A stretch of DNA of 64,000 nucleotides, from contig NZ_FOMK01000007.1 in NCBI RefSeq assembly GCF_900112615.1, positions 1-64,000 on the forward strand, in the 5' to 3' direction. Numbering within the stretch: the first letter of the stretch is position 1; each line of letters starts with the position of its first letter. The DNA is from Chitinophaga sp. CF118 (lineage in GTDB: Bacteria > Bacteroidota > Bacteroidia > Chitinophagales > Chitinophagaceae). Positions 45,173-54,029 of the stretch are shown here, piece by piece. The translations under genes and the position numbers were made by a program. The notes below the pieces were generated by a model that worked only from the letters and a program-made list of their open reading frames with translations, made no database searches and was not told the origin of the DNA.

Positions 45173-47221
45173 TTACTCTATAACCAATTTGTGGGTAGCC
45201 TTTAATCCTTTGTTGCCAATTACAACCACATAATATAATCCCGGCTTACTATTCAGGTTGCAGGGTATCTGTTGTATGCCTCCTGTAACAGAGCTGATAG
45301 TACCAAGGTTAGCTACCACGCTGCCCTGTGCATCATAAAGCCTGATAACAGCCTGTTCATTTTTTCCCAATGTTACTGTTATCGTCGCTTTACCGTTGGT
45401 AGGGTTGGGATAGACGCTTGTTTTTGTTACACTATGTGTTAACTGTGACGAAGCGGCAGAAAACGCAGTTCTTGCCGTTGTACCATTGCAGTTAGCTGCT
45501 ACAGGTGTGTTCCCTGTAATTTCAATCCAGTCAATATCTGCGGTTGCAGTAGATGTTGTTGATTGAAGGCGGATGGTATTGTCACCGGCATTTAATGATA
45601 TCGTTGTTGTTACATTGGCAAATACCGTGCTGCTGCTCGTTTTAGGGAACGGCAACGCATTGTTGATTGTGGTACCATTTATGATCAGTGCCATGCTGTA
45701 AGTATTACTGCTGCTGCTGTTTACATAACGCCAGTTAATGGAGTATGTACCAGCTGCAGGCACATTTACCTTCCAGGTAACTCCTTTGCCGGAAGCGTTG
45801 GCCAGATTAATTACCTTGCCATTGCTGGCTCCACTGTTGGTGCTGATAGCACCGTCATAACTACAAAGCCCTTGTGTGGTGGTAGCATCGTCTTCTATTC
45901 TGATAGTAGTAGAATCGCCAGTAGGAATAGAGTCAGCAGGGGTAGTAGAGCTATCAGTATTTAGCGCCTGAAAGTTGGCCGTAACGGATTTGTTACCGCT
46001 CATGGTTATGGTAGCAGCAGCAGTAGTATCTGATACATCACCGCTCCATCCAGTGAAGGTATATCCCGTAGCGGCAGTAGCCGTTACAGTTACTACGGTT
46101 GCAGAGTCATAAGTTCCTGCACCGGTTATTGTGCCACCTGTAGTTGGTGCAGCTGTGGTGGTCAGGGTGTAAGTAACAGGAGTGGTAGCAGCACTATCGC
46201 AGGAAGGGCTTGTGAGTGTAGCACCAGCACTTGCCATAACCAGGCTTTTTACATTGGCAGCGGGCGTTATGGTCAATGTGTAAGGAGGGGTGAATGCTGT
46301 ACCACTGTTTGTAGTGTCGCCAGAAGTATTGGTAAAAATATTATTTCTGGAGGTCACAGCGGTAAATGTATTATCCATTGTAGTGATGGAATTAGACACA
46401 TTTTCAAACACGTTACTTTCCACCAATAGATCTGCTTCAAAACCTGCCGTCACACATTTTGATGCAACAGTGCTATTGAAAAGGTTGTTAACCATATGTA
46501 CTTTTCCAAATCGCACCCTTGGCATGCGTTCTTTGCAACCCTGTGCCCACCAGCAATGCTGCATGGTTACACGCAGTTTTCCTCTGTCTCCGGTAGCGCC
46601 ATCACTGGAGCCAAACAGATCAGAGAACCTGTGGTCATCCGAACCACCCGGGCCGCCTGGAGTAGGGGCTTTATTGTAGATAAATTTACACCAGGTTACA
46701 GTAACGTAGTCGGCTGCATTTTTAATATCCAGGTTGCCATCCATTCCATCCTGAAATTCACAATGGTCCACCCAGATATTGGTACTGTTGTCCAACGTCA
46801 TGTTATCCCAGCCGTCGGTGTCATAAGCGCCCGGGCCTTCCAAAGTGACATTTCTGAAAATGATATTCGAACATCTTTTTACATACAGTATGCCTGAATT
46901 AGCTTTTGTCTGGTCATTTGATACTAATTTAGAGCCAGGCAAACCATAAATCGTCTTTCCTGATTGGTCTTGTAAACTGATGCGCCCCGCTGAGGGAATG
47001 GTGATGGTGCCAGAGATGTGGACAACCTTCACGGAGGAAGAAGTAATGGCTGTTTTAAGATCGTTGTAATTAGTAACCACTGTGGGAGTGGCTGTTCCGC
47101 CACCTGTTACTCCACCGTTTTGACTGGCCCAGCCAACTATGGTACATTGACTTTTTGCAAATAAATTGGTAAGGCATAGCAATGCGCTTAACCCCATGGA
47201 TAAGATCCAGGATTTTGTCAT
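45173..47221 (-). CDS. Secreted modular pectate lyase (PL1-type) with CBM and type IX sorting domain
   Basis: The 682-residue protein has a signal peptide (LSALLCLTNLFAKSQC) and a parallel beta-helix pectate lyase domain (about 27-330). Its motifs are NIWVDHCEFQDGMDGNLDIK for Ca2+ binding and CKERMPRVRFGKVHMVNN, which contains the RxPxxRxG catalytic arginine. A short InlB/Big-type repeat follows (TVTATAATGYTFTGWSGDVS), then a CBM6/35-like module (GKGVTWKVNVPAAGTYSINW ... DIDWIEITG) and a type IX sorting domain (SVYPNPTNGKATITVTLG ... KLVIE). It should cleave polygalacturonate by beta-elimination at the cell surface or outside. It is a lone gene with no SusCD pair nearby. Confidence 0.88.
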   Translation of the reverse strand: MTKSWILSMGLSALLCLTNLFAKSQCTIVGWASQNGGVTGGGTATPTVVTNYNDLKTAITSSSVKVVHISGTITIPSAGRISLQDQSGKTIYGLPGSKLVSNDQTKANSGILYVKRCSNIIFRNVTLEGPGAYDTDGWDNMTLDNSTNIWVDHCEFQDGMDGNLDIKNAADYVTVTWCKFIYNKAPTPGGPGGSDDHRFSDLFGSSDGATGDRGKLRVTMQHCWWAQGCKERMPRVRFGKVHMVNNLFNSTVASKCVTAGFEADLLVESNVFENVSNSITTMDNTFTAVTSRNNIFTNTSGDTTNSGTAFTPPYTLTITPAANVKSLVMASAGATLTSPSCDSAATTPVTYTLTTTAAPTTGGTITGAGTYDSATVVTVTATAATGYTFTGWSGDVSDTTAAATITMSGNKSVTANFQALNTDSSTTPADSIPTGDSTTIRIEDDATTTQGLCSYDGAISTNSGASNGKVINLANASGKGVTWKVNVPAAGTYSINWRYVNSSSSNTYSMALIINGTTINNALPFPKTSSSTVFANVTTTISLNAGDNTIRLQSTTSTATADIDWIEITGNTPVAANCNGTTARTAFSAASSQLTHSVTKTSVYPNPTNGKATITVTLGKNEQAVIRLYDAQGSVVANLGTISSVTGGIQQIPCNLNSKPGLYYVVVIGNKGLKATHKLVIE

Positions 47222-47925
47222 AGGTTTTTCGTTTTACGAATAATGATTAAAAAATAAATAATACAAATCCGACCTGGTAGGGACAGGGCAGAATAGTAAT
47301 TAGATGCCGGGATTTCGACAGCATTCATTGCTCATGGCACAAAAGTGTTAAATTTTTATTGATTTTTTAACCGTTCATAAAAAATTAATACAAGTTATTT
47401 ACGCAAACGTTCCCGAAGGCTTTTATTGCGAAATAAAAGTAATTCGCTTGAAAATGAGAATACATTGACGGTCAGCTACTTGACAACGTTAAAGAGTATA
47501 CGTTAATTGATATGACACGATAATGTAGCTCTGCAAAGAAACTTTTTGGCTATAATTTTAATAAGTTGAGGGATAGAGTTTGATTGAAAAAACATTAATA
47601 TATTAAATAAAAGCAGATATGGAATTTGCAAGGTACTGTACTATGTGGTTTACGGAATTGATGCTTATACCTTTCAATAGGAACAGGTGTTTTATTAATC
47701 TCAGGGACAATTGCCTTTCTTGCTCAAGCTACCAGGTCCTCTGCAACGAATTTTGAATGCCTGTTACTATGGATGGCAATCGCAGGCCATATATGGTGAT
47801 TTTATTGATGTTGTGGAAATGAAAATTCCCCTGCCTTATTTATGCCATAAATATGGGATTGTAGGGACGATCTTATTCTAATAACTTCGTACATTACATA
47901 TATTCACAACTTTAACCCCAATTTT
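47222..47925. other. Long intergenic region between divergent genes
   Basis: About 700 bases separate the pectate lyase start from the two-component operon start. It is AT-rich and must hold both promoters. I see no ORF with coding character, no tRNA and no convincing repeat. Confidence 0.5.
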
Positions 47926-48369
47926 ATGCAACAAATTTTTTCAACCGGCCAGCTAAATGAATGGCAATCGGATTTCGGTGATAATCACACATTACCTTTT
48001 GTTACCACCTCAGCCCTTATCGAATTAAAAGACCTGGAAGAGTTTATTACTAAATGTAAAGAGCAGCAAGCTGATTGTGTGCGGGTCTACTTTCTCAGGT
48101 TTAAATTAAATGATATACCTACGGCTAAGGTATTGGTTGATGAAAAATTAGCTGAAGGATGCAAATGGCAGGAAGCATCTCCTGAATTTACGCAGGCAAC
48201 CATTGCGATGGTGCCGGCAAAGAATTTTAAACACGATGAAAAATATATTTTTTCTGCTGATGATATTGTTGTTGAAAACCATTTACTGACTTTAATGCCA
48301 GGAACAGACAATCAAGGTACTGGCCTCAATCCTCCAGGTCGCTCAGGTATCCCTGCGGTAAAAGCATAA
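47926..48369 (+). CDS. Hypothetical protein, first gene of a two-component operon
   Basis: The 147-residue soluble protein (MQQIFSTGQLNEWQSDFGDN ...) has no signal peptide or transmembrane segment. It contains CKEQQADCVRVYFLRFKLND, a possible small alpha/beta fold, and a flexible Gly/Pro-rich tail (GTDNQGTGLNPPGRSGIP). I recognise no family. It ends 1 base before the next gene, so it belongs to the operon with a membrane protein, a histidine kinase and a response regulator, and may provide an input or output function for that pathway. Confidence 0.65.
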   Translation: MQQIFSTGQLNEWQSDFGDNHTLPFVTTSALIELKDLEEFITKCKEQQADCVRVYFLRFKLNDIPTAKVLVDEKLAEGCKWQEASPEFTQATIAMVPAKNFKHDEKYIFSADDIVVENHLLTLMPGTDNQGTGLNPPGRSGIPAVKA

Positions 48370-48370
48370 A

Positions 48371-49027
48371 ATGGATGTCGAACAATTTATATCAACATTT
48401 CCTTTATTCGTGGTTGGGTTGGCAGCCGTGGTTAGTCTTATAAGCTTTCGTGATCATTACCCTACTGTGTTAAAAAAAATGTCCTTATTATGGGTCATTA
48501 ATTTTTTTATTGATTGTGCTGGGCATATTACAAAGCATTTGGGTGTTAAAAACCATTGGATATATAACATCCATTACTGGATTATGTATCTTGCTTTGGC
48601 ATATTTATATCAGCGGCAAATACAAAATGAATATGTCCGCCGCAGCATTAGTTGGTTTTATGTTCTTTTCTCCATACTTGTAGTGTTTGAATCAATTTGT
48701 TTTGGAGTAACAGATCTGCAAACAATTATTATTGTTGCTGGCGGCGTTTTCATAATTTTTCTATCGGCGTCCTATTTCAGACAATTGTATCTGAGCGAAG
48801 AAACAGAAAGAATCACGCGCGATCCCTGGTTCTGGTTCAGTTTTGGTTTCCTTATTAATTTCGGTGGTACAGTACCTTTTCTTGGTATGCTTAATTATTT
48901 ATGGGAAAGGTTCCCACAATTTACTCATTTTTACTATTTGTATTTTTCCAACTCCTTCACAATCTTTTTGAATATACTCATAATTGCAGGATTTTTATGC
49001 AGGAGAAATTATCAGAAGTCACACTGA
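48371..49027 (+). CDS. Multi-pass membrane protein, operon with histidine kinase
   Basis: The 218-residue protein has about six to seven hydrophobic helices (for example FPLFVVGLAAVVSLISF, IYNIHYWIMYLALAYLY, FYVLFSILVVFESICFG, FWFSFGFLINFGGTVPF). No family is recognised. Its gene overlaps the start of the histidine kinase gene by 31 bases. Conserved aromatic and His residues in the helices (HYW) hint at a sensor role, so it may be the input module for the adjoining kinase, which itself has almost no sensory domain. That is inference from the gene order. Confidence 0.65.
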   Translation: MDVEQFISTFPLFVVGLAAVVSLISFRDHYPTVLKKMSLLWVINFFIDCAGHITKHLGVKNHWIYNIHYWIMYLALAYLYQRQIQNEYVRRSISWFYVLFSILVVFESICFGVTDLQTIIIVAGGVFIIFLSASYFRQLYLSEETERITRDPWFWFSFGFLINFGGTVPFLGMLNYLWERFPQFTHFYYLYFSNSFTIFLNILIIAGFLCRRNYQKSH

Positions 49028-49782
49028 TCCTTATTGGAAGTACCGCGATCATCCTGTTGCTCACAGGGCTGGTAGTATTTTCGCTTTTCATTAATCAAAA
49101 AAGGAAATACCGGTTCCGCCAGGAAAAGTCTGAATTGAAGAATAAATTCGATGGAGAACTTCTGCGTTCGCACCTGGAAATTCAGTCGCAGGCTTTTGAA
49201 AGTATTTCACGCGAACTGCACGATAATGTGGGTACTCTTATTTCTATTGCTATGGTACATATAAGATCATTAACCGGAGGAATACCAAACCATGAACAAC
49301 AGAAAATAACTGAAGCAGATAGTTTATTAAGCGAAGCCATGGATACGCTGCGGGATATTTCAAAAAGCATCCATCCTGAAAATATCAGCCGAATTGGCTG
49401 GCAACAATCCTTTATTACAGAATTAGATAGGGTTCGTAAAACGAAGTTATTCGACGTTCATTATTCAGATAAGGGCGAGCCGTTTAATATTGAATTGAAA
49501 AAGCAAGTAATTATATTCCGCATCTTACAGGAAACCCTCAATAACATTCTGAAGCATTCCAATGGGCACCATATTGATATCCACATCTGCTTTTCAAATC
49601 CTGAAGTAACTATTACTATTAAAGATGATGGTATAGGGTTTCAACCCCAATTTACTGCTCAGGGATCAGGTATAAAAAATATGCTTGACCGTGCAACGAT
49701 GTTGCCCGCAGTACTTAATATAAAAAGTATAATGGGAGCAGGCACTGAGGTAACGCTTTCATATGAAGAATCATTTATTTAA
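48997..49782 (+). CDS. Sensor histidine kinase, HisKA_3 (NarL-type) family
   Basis: From ATG 48997 (MQEKLSEVTL) the protein has 261 residues: one N-terminal transmembrane helix (LILIGSTAIILLLTGLVVFS), a coiled linker, the HisKA_3 dimerisation box with ISRELHDNVGTLISIAMVHI (phospho-His in ELHDN) and a HATPase domain with N box (ETLNNILKHS), G1 box (IKDDGIGFQP) and G2 (GSGIKNM). There is no periplasmic sensor loop to speak of. The longer frame from 48901 lies inside the previous gene and is unlikely. It is followed 12 bases later by its cognate NarL-type response regulator. Confidence 0.85.
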   Translation: MQEKLSEVTLILIGSTAIILLLTGLVVFSLFINQKRKYRFRQEKSELKNKFDGELLRSHLEIQSQAFESISRELHDNVGTLISIAMVHIRSLTGGIPNHEQQKITEADSLLSEAMDTLRDISKSIHPENISRIGWQQSFITELDRVRKTKLFDVHYSDKGEPFNIELKKQVIIFRILQETLNNILKHSNGHHIDIHICFSNPEVTITIKDDGIGFQPQFTAQGSGIKNMLDRATMLPAVLNIKSIMGAGTEVTLSYEESFI

Positions 49783-49794
49783 AATATCAAACTC

Positions 49795-50427
49795 ATGATA
49801 ACTACGGCCATCGTTGAAGACCAAAGCCGGTACAGGGACCTGTTGAGATTGATCCTTACAGGATCGGACAGCATACAGCTCTTATTTGAGCGGGAACATT
49901 GCAGGAATATTCTTGATGATGTAGTAAAAGAGATGCCTGATGTGCTGATCATGGATATAGATCTCCCAGGCAAAAGTGGTATTGACGCAGTCATTGAATT
50001 AAAGGCAGTATTTCCTGAGATAAAGATATTAATGCTTACTGTTTTTGAAGATGATGAAAAAATATTTTCAGCTATTAAAGCAGGGGCCAATGGTTATTTA
50101 TTGAAAAAAGATTCACCTCAAAAAATACTTGATGCTATCAGGGAAGTGAGTGAAGGTAAAGCATCCATGAATGGTCTTATTGCTAAAAAGGTGATGGAAT
50201 ATTTTCGTAAAAAGCCTGCAACAAATATGGAAGAATTTAACCTTACACGCCGGGAGCATGAAATACTGGAACTGTTGATAGAGGGTTTAAGTTATAAAGA
50301 GATTGCGGCTAAATGTTATATATCGCCGGAAACGATGAATTCGCATATCAAAAATATTTATCAAAAACTCAATGTTCATTCCCGTGCCCAGATCAGCGCG
50401 CGCTTTGGGAATAGTAAGCCCTTGTAG
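49795..50427 (+). CDS. NarL/LuxR-type response regulator
   Basis: The 210-residue protein has a receiver domain (TTAIVEDQSRYRDLLRL; phospho-acceptor Asp54 in VLIMDIDLPGKSGID; TVFEDDEKIFSAIKAGANGY; Lys in LLKKDSP) and a C-terminal GerE-type helix-turn-helix (LTRREHEILELLIEGLSYKE, IAAKCYISPETMNSHIKNIY). It should be phosphorylated by the upstream kinase and bind target promoters as a dimer. The target genes are unknown; the next genes downstream (DUF4331 pair) are separated by 286 bases. Confidence 0.88.
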   Translation: MITTAIVEDQSRYRDLLRLILTGSDSIQLLFEREHCRNILDDVVKEMPDVLIMDIDLPGKSGIDAVIELKAVFPEIKILMLTVFEDDEKIFSAIKAGANGYLLKKDSPQKILDAIREVSEGKASMNGLIAKKVMEYFRKKPATNMEEFNLTRREHEILELLIEGLSYKEIAAKCYISPETMNSHIKNIYQKLNVHSRAQISARFGNSKPL

Positions 50428-50713
50428 CCTGCTGCCATATGCATTGTATTTAACCAAGCCCAACGATTGTGTGGGGTAATGTGTTTGGCTAAGGTTCTTA
50501 AAGAAGCATAGACAACGGAAATATAGCGCATCCCCTAATGTTTGGCTTTCTTTTTGTGATGCTATTTGACGAACATTTAGATTTTTGACTCTCCAGAGCT
50601 CCTATAGATCCCCTTTTTATTAATAATACATCAACTATCTTTTCTTGCATATCACTTTTAACACTTAAATATTTCACCCCAAAACATCTTCAACGTATTT
50701 TAAACCCTCAAAA

Positions 50714-51370
50714 ATGAAAAAAACAAAACTTATTGTTGCCATTGTTTCTGTGGCCTTAATTCTTAGTGGCGGAATTTTATGGGCATCAGATCATGCGGAT
50801 GCACCTAATGTAAAAACAAAAAGTACTGACATTACAGACTTATATGTATTTCAGGGGGCAGATGTAAACAATCTCGTTTTTGTTGGGAATGTTCAGGGGT
50901 TGATGAGTCCAGTAACTACGCAGACAGCAGCATTTGATGAGAATACAATGATCGAATTTAAGATTGATAATAGCGGCGACCATGTAGAAGATCTCGTTAT
51001 TCAATGCGTATACAAAGGTGGCAAAATGTATATCTACGGTCCTGTAAAGCCAGGTACTACAGGCTTGTCAAGTACAGTAATGGGCACTGCTATTGTAGCG
51101 GTAGCTGTTACTCCTTATACTGCTACAACACCAATTATAGCATCGGCCTACGGGATTACCGCATTTGCAGGTCCCAGAGATGATCCTTTCTTTTTTGATC
51201 TGGACCAATTCCACAAAATTACCGGTGGTACAGCTACAGGCTTTGTAGATCCTGGCACTGACACATTTAAGGGTACCAATGTAATGAGTGTTGTGGTAGA
51301 AGTACCAAAGTCATTATTAAACAGTACTGGTAAGATCGATGTTTGGTTACAAACAAAACAAAAAGTTTAA
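50714..51370 (+). CDS. DUF4331 family secreted protein, N-terminal half type
   Basis: The 218-residue protein has a signal peptide (LIVAIVSVALILSGGILWAS) followed by the family hallmark SDHADAP, then TDITDLYVFQGADVNNLVFV and FAGPRDDPFFFDLDQFHKIT. These are the core motifs of DUF4331 proteins, which are normally single chains of 400 or more residues. Here the family appears split into two genes, this one covering the N-terminal half. It is periplasmic or secreted; function is unknown. The next gene starts 23 bases downstream. Confidence 0.82.
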   Translation: MKKTKLIVAIVSVALILSGGILWASDHADAPNVKTKSTDITDLYVFQGADVNNLVFVGNVQGLMSPVTTQTAAFDENTMIEFKIDNSGDHVEDLVIQCVYKGGKMYIYGPVKPGTTGLSSTVMGTAIVAVAVTPYTATTPIIASAYGITAFAGPRDDPFFFDLDQFHKITGGTATGFVDPGTDTFKGTNVMSVVVEVPKSLLNSTGKIDVWLQTKQKV

Positions 51371-51393
51371 TTCATCAAAAAGAAATTACTGTC

Positions 51394-51942
51394 ATGAAAA
51401 GGAATGTATATATCAGCATAGGGGTTTGCACGCTAATTTTTGTACTCGGTGCATGCGAAACAAATAGTTATGATACAAATCCAACAGATCCTAATACCGG
51501 TGCTGTGTTTGCGGTTTCCGGCGATCAGGTAGGACGTCCCGGAATAGCTACCGTTTTTGTAGGAACCGCTGACAAGGATAACTTTAATGTAACGATACCT
51601 TCTGTGATGAATGCTGCCTACCAGACCAAATTTGAAGCGCAGTTACAGGCCTATAACAGTGGTGGTTTTACAACTAATGCATTAACCCTGGATGCAGCTG
51701 CATTTACCGGCGTTTTAGCAACAGATGTATTAGGTGTTAAAACAACCGGAAAAACCACTTATTACGACGGAACAAATGTACTTACCGGAAGAACTTTGGA
51801 TGACGATGTGATAGATGTTAGCTTGATTTTGATCTTTGGCGGGCCCACAGGAGCTTCGAACCCTACATTGATTTCGGATAATGTAGATAGTAATGATAAA
51901 GCATTTTCAGCTTCATTCCCCTATGAGGCTGCTCCCTGGTAA
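51394..51942 (+). CDS. DUF4331-like lipoprotein, C-terminal half type
   Basis: From ATG 51394 the 182-residue product has a lipoprotein signal (YISIGVCTLIFVLGACETN). The remainder (AVFAVSGDQVGRPGIATVFV, then NVTIPSVMNAAYQTKFEAQL, then RTLDDDVIDVSLILIFGG) matches the C-terminal region of DUF4331 proteins, especially the GRPxxxTVFxG and GRxLxDDVxDxxL motifs. Paired with the preceding gene it would make up a whole DUF4331 unit, possibly a complex anchored at the membrane. A terminator follows. Confidence 0.78.
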   Translation: MKRNVYISIGVCTLIFVLGACETNSYDTNPTDPNTGAVFAVSGDQVGRPGIATVFVGTADKDNFNVTIPSVMNAAYQTKFEAQLQAYNSGGFTTNALTLDAAAFTGVLATDVLGVKTTGKTTYYDGTNVLTGRTLDDDVIDVSLILIFGGPTGASNPTLISDNVDSNDKAFSASFPYEAAPW

Positions 51943-51952
51943 TAATTCTAAC

Positions 51953-51985
51953 AAAGCCGGGAATTATTTCCGGCTTTTGTTTTTA
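51953..51985 (+). terminator. Intrinsic terminator after the DUF4331 pair
   Basis: AAAGCCGG-gaattattt-CCGGCTTT followed by TGTTTTT. It lies directly before the HupE-like gene, which therefore depends on read-through or its own promoter inside this region. Confidence 0.75.
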
Positions 51986-51993
51986 TGTGTTTT

Positions 51994-52680
51994 ATGAAAT
52001 ATTATTCTGGCAAATTCTCACTACATTATAGCAAGGGCTTCTGTATTCTGTTATTAATATCAGGAATGAGCTTACCGCTTTACGCCCATGTGGTGGTAAG
52101 AGAATTGGAAAAGATGTCAAAAACGGATGCAGGACTTGTTTATCTTCGCATGGGCTATCAACATATCCTTCCTCTGGGGTTTGATCATATTTTGTTTGTG
52201 CTCTGTTTGTTTCTATTAAGTCCGGGATTAAAGCCTGTTTTATGGCAGGCTACTGCTTTTACAATAGCCCATTCGGTTACCCTTGGCCTCACAATATATC
52301 ATGTAATCACTCCTCCTGAAAGGATTGTAGAACCTGTTATCGCATTATCCATAATGTATGTGGCATTGGAGAATATTTTCTGCGGAAAATTGAAAACATC
52401 ACGTATCGGAGTGGTTTTCTTATTCGGATTAGTACATGGGATGGGGTTTGCCGGTGCTTTAGGACAGGTAGGTTTACCCAGAGATGCGTATCTTATTTCC
52501 CTGATTATGTTTAATGCAGGGATTGAATTAGGACAATTAACTATTATTCTGATGGCATACTTTTTATTGGCCAGATGGTTTGCCAATAAACCTTATTATT
52601 CTAAACGTATTGTCATCCCATTATCCATAACTATCACAATAATTGCTGGTTACTGGACCGTACAACGATTATTATTGTAA
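51994..52680 (+). CDS. HupE/UreJ-like membrane protein
   Basis: The roughly 228-residue protein has an N-terminal signal-like helix and then six helices with HupE/UreJ_2 motifs: GFDHILFVLCLFLLS, TAFTIAHSVTLGL and FLFGLVHGMGFAGALGQ. The intramembrane His/Asp residues are those thought to bind Ni2+ in the hydrogenase and urease accessory transporters. No hydrogenase or urease genes are near, so the metal and purpose are open. In Bacteroidota such genes occur beside DUF4331 genes, as here. An ATG at 51985 adds three residues. The 3' end overlaps the convergent TPR gene by 9 bases. Confidence 0.8.
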   Translation: MKYYSGKFSLHYSKGFCILLLISGMSLPLYAHVVVRELEKMSKTDAGLVYLRMGYQHILPLGFDHILFVLCLFLLSPGLKPVLWQATAFTIAHSVTLGLTIYHVITPPERIVEPVIALSIMYVALENIFCGKLKTSRIGVVFLFGLVHGMGFAGALGQVGLPRDAYLISLIMFNAGIELGQLTIILMAYFLLARWFANKPYYSKRIVIPLSITITIIAGYWTVQRLLL

Positions 52681-53961
52681 GTTATTCTCCAGATCTTTTG
52701 CCATATCCGGACTCAGGTCATATTTATTTTTATTTGCTGCTTTGAAAAACTCCTGCGCATTATATCCTTTACCAAGGGCATTCATCATTTTGCCCATATA
52801 ATAAAGTTCAAGTCCTTCCAGTGGTTCTCCTGAAATATACTGTTGAAATACCTTGTAAGCGTCGTCCTTTTTATTATTCGCAAAGAGGCTATAAGCATAC
52901 CATGCATATGTTTGAGGGGTAGCCCGGTTATTTAATTCCTCTTTTCCGATGCTTTCAGCTTTAGCAGGTTCATCTAAAATACCTGCATAAATTTCAATTA
53001 AATATTTGGTATACATTTCCCCATATTGTGTATCCGTTGCTTTTGCAACAAATTCACTGGCATATTTTTTTTCGAGTATTTTATCTCCTCTGCCTTGCGC
53101 CATCTGGTATAATTTAAACAGAGGATCAGGTAGTTTGTTTTTTGTTTGAACGAACTTAAATATTTTTTCTGCCAGCGTATCATTTTTATCATGTACCAGC
53201 GCAATCCAGCCTAACCCTGTTATGCTGTGAAAATCCGCACAATTTAAGCGGATACAATTTTTATATAAATCAGCTGCCTTTCTCAAATCCCCGGCGTGAA
53301 TATACAGATCTCCTGCATTCGATAAAGCAATACCCTGCAGGTAGGCAGATTCCTTAACCAGACCGGCAGCGTGAAGCATAGCATTAATAGCGCTGTCAAT
53401 AGTACCATTTAAATGAGTATATTTTGAGAGCCTGAAATAGTAACTGTAATCATTTCCCTTTTCTAATTGTTTTAAACTGTAACCAGCATTATTGTACCTT
53501 CCTAATTCAAAATTTACATCAAAAGAAAGTGTATTGGAAGTAAAGCCATTAATTCCTATCTTTTTTGCTTTTTGAAATAGAGTATCTGCCTGTGTAAATT
53601 GGTGTTGTAATAGGGCAGAAGAGGTTAATGCTATAAATGGGAGAGATAATGTCGAATTATATGTTCTGTTAATATTTTTCAGCAATAATTCCGCTTCCTT
53701 TACATCATTAATATCTCCCTGTTCATGATACCTGGTAATAAGAGCCGATGCATATTTTGATTCATTTACCTGCCCTGGACGCCCGGGATCAATTCTATTT
53801 TTCCAGAATAGCAATTCTTTTTCATTATCCTTTACCAGCGGAGGGAACGTATAATTATTTATCAAACTATCGATATATCCGGTATCAACAATTTTCTGAT
53901 TAAGATTATTACAGGAAGAAAACAATGATGCGAGGAGAAGTGCACCAATCGGATATTTCAT
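52672..53961 (-). CDS. TPR-repeat lipoprotein
   Basis: The 429-residue protein starts with a lipoprotein signal (MKYPIGALLLASLFSSCNN). It has multiple TPR-like helix pairs (DVKEAELLLKNINRTYNSTL, SNAGDLYIHAGDLRKAADLY, YAYSLFANNKKDDAYKVFQQ), so it probably acts as a binding scaffold in the periplasm. The next genes downstream, across a 68-base gap on its upstream side, are an RND efflux system read in the same direction. No catalytic residues are evident. Confidence 0.75.
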   Translation of the reverse strand: MKYPIGALLLASLFSSCNNLNQKIVDTGYIDSLINNYTFPPLVKDNEKELLFWKNRIDPGRPGQVNESKYASALITRYHEQGDINDVKEAELLLKNINRTYNSTLSLPFIALTSSALLQHQFTQADTLFQKAKKIGINGFTSNTLSFDVNFELGRYNNAGYSLKQLEKGNDYSYYFRLSKYTHLNGTIDSAINAMLHAAGLVKESAYLQGIALSNAGDLYIHAGDLRKAADLYKNCIRLNCADFHSITGLGWIALVHDKNDTLAEKIFKFVQTKNKLPDPLFKLYQMAQGRGDKILEKKYASEFVAKATDTQYGEMYTKYLIEIYAGILDEPAKAESIGKEELNNRATPQTYAWYAYSLFANNKKDDAYKVFQQYISGEPLEGLELYYMGKMMNALGKGYNAQEFFKAANKNKYDLSPDMAKDLENNLQ

Positions 53962-54029
53962 CTTTTTGGTAATAAGTACGTAAATGGATACGAATCAGAT
54001 TGAATATTCTCCTACTTTGGATTCAGTGA

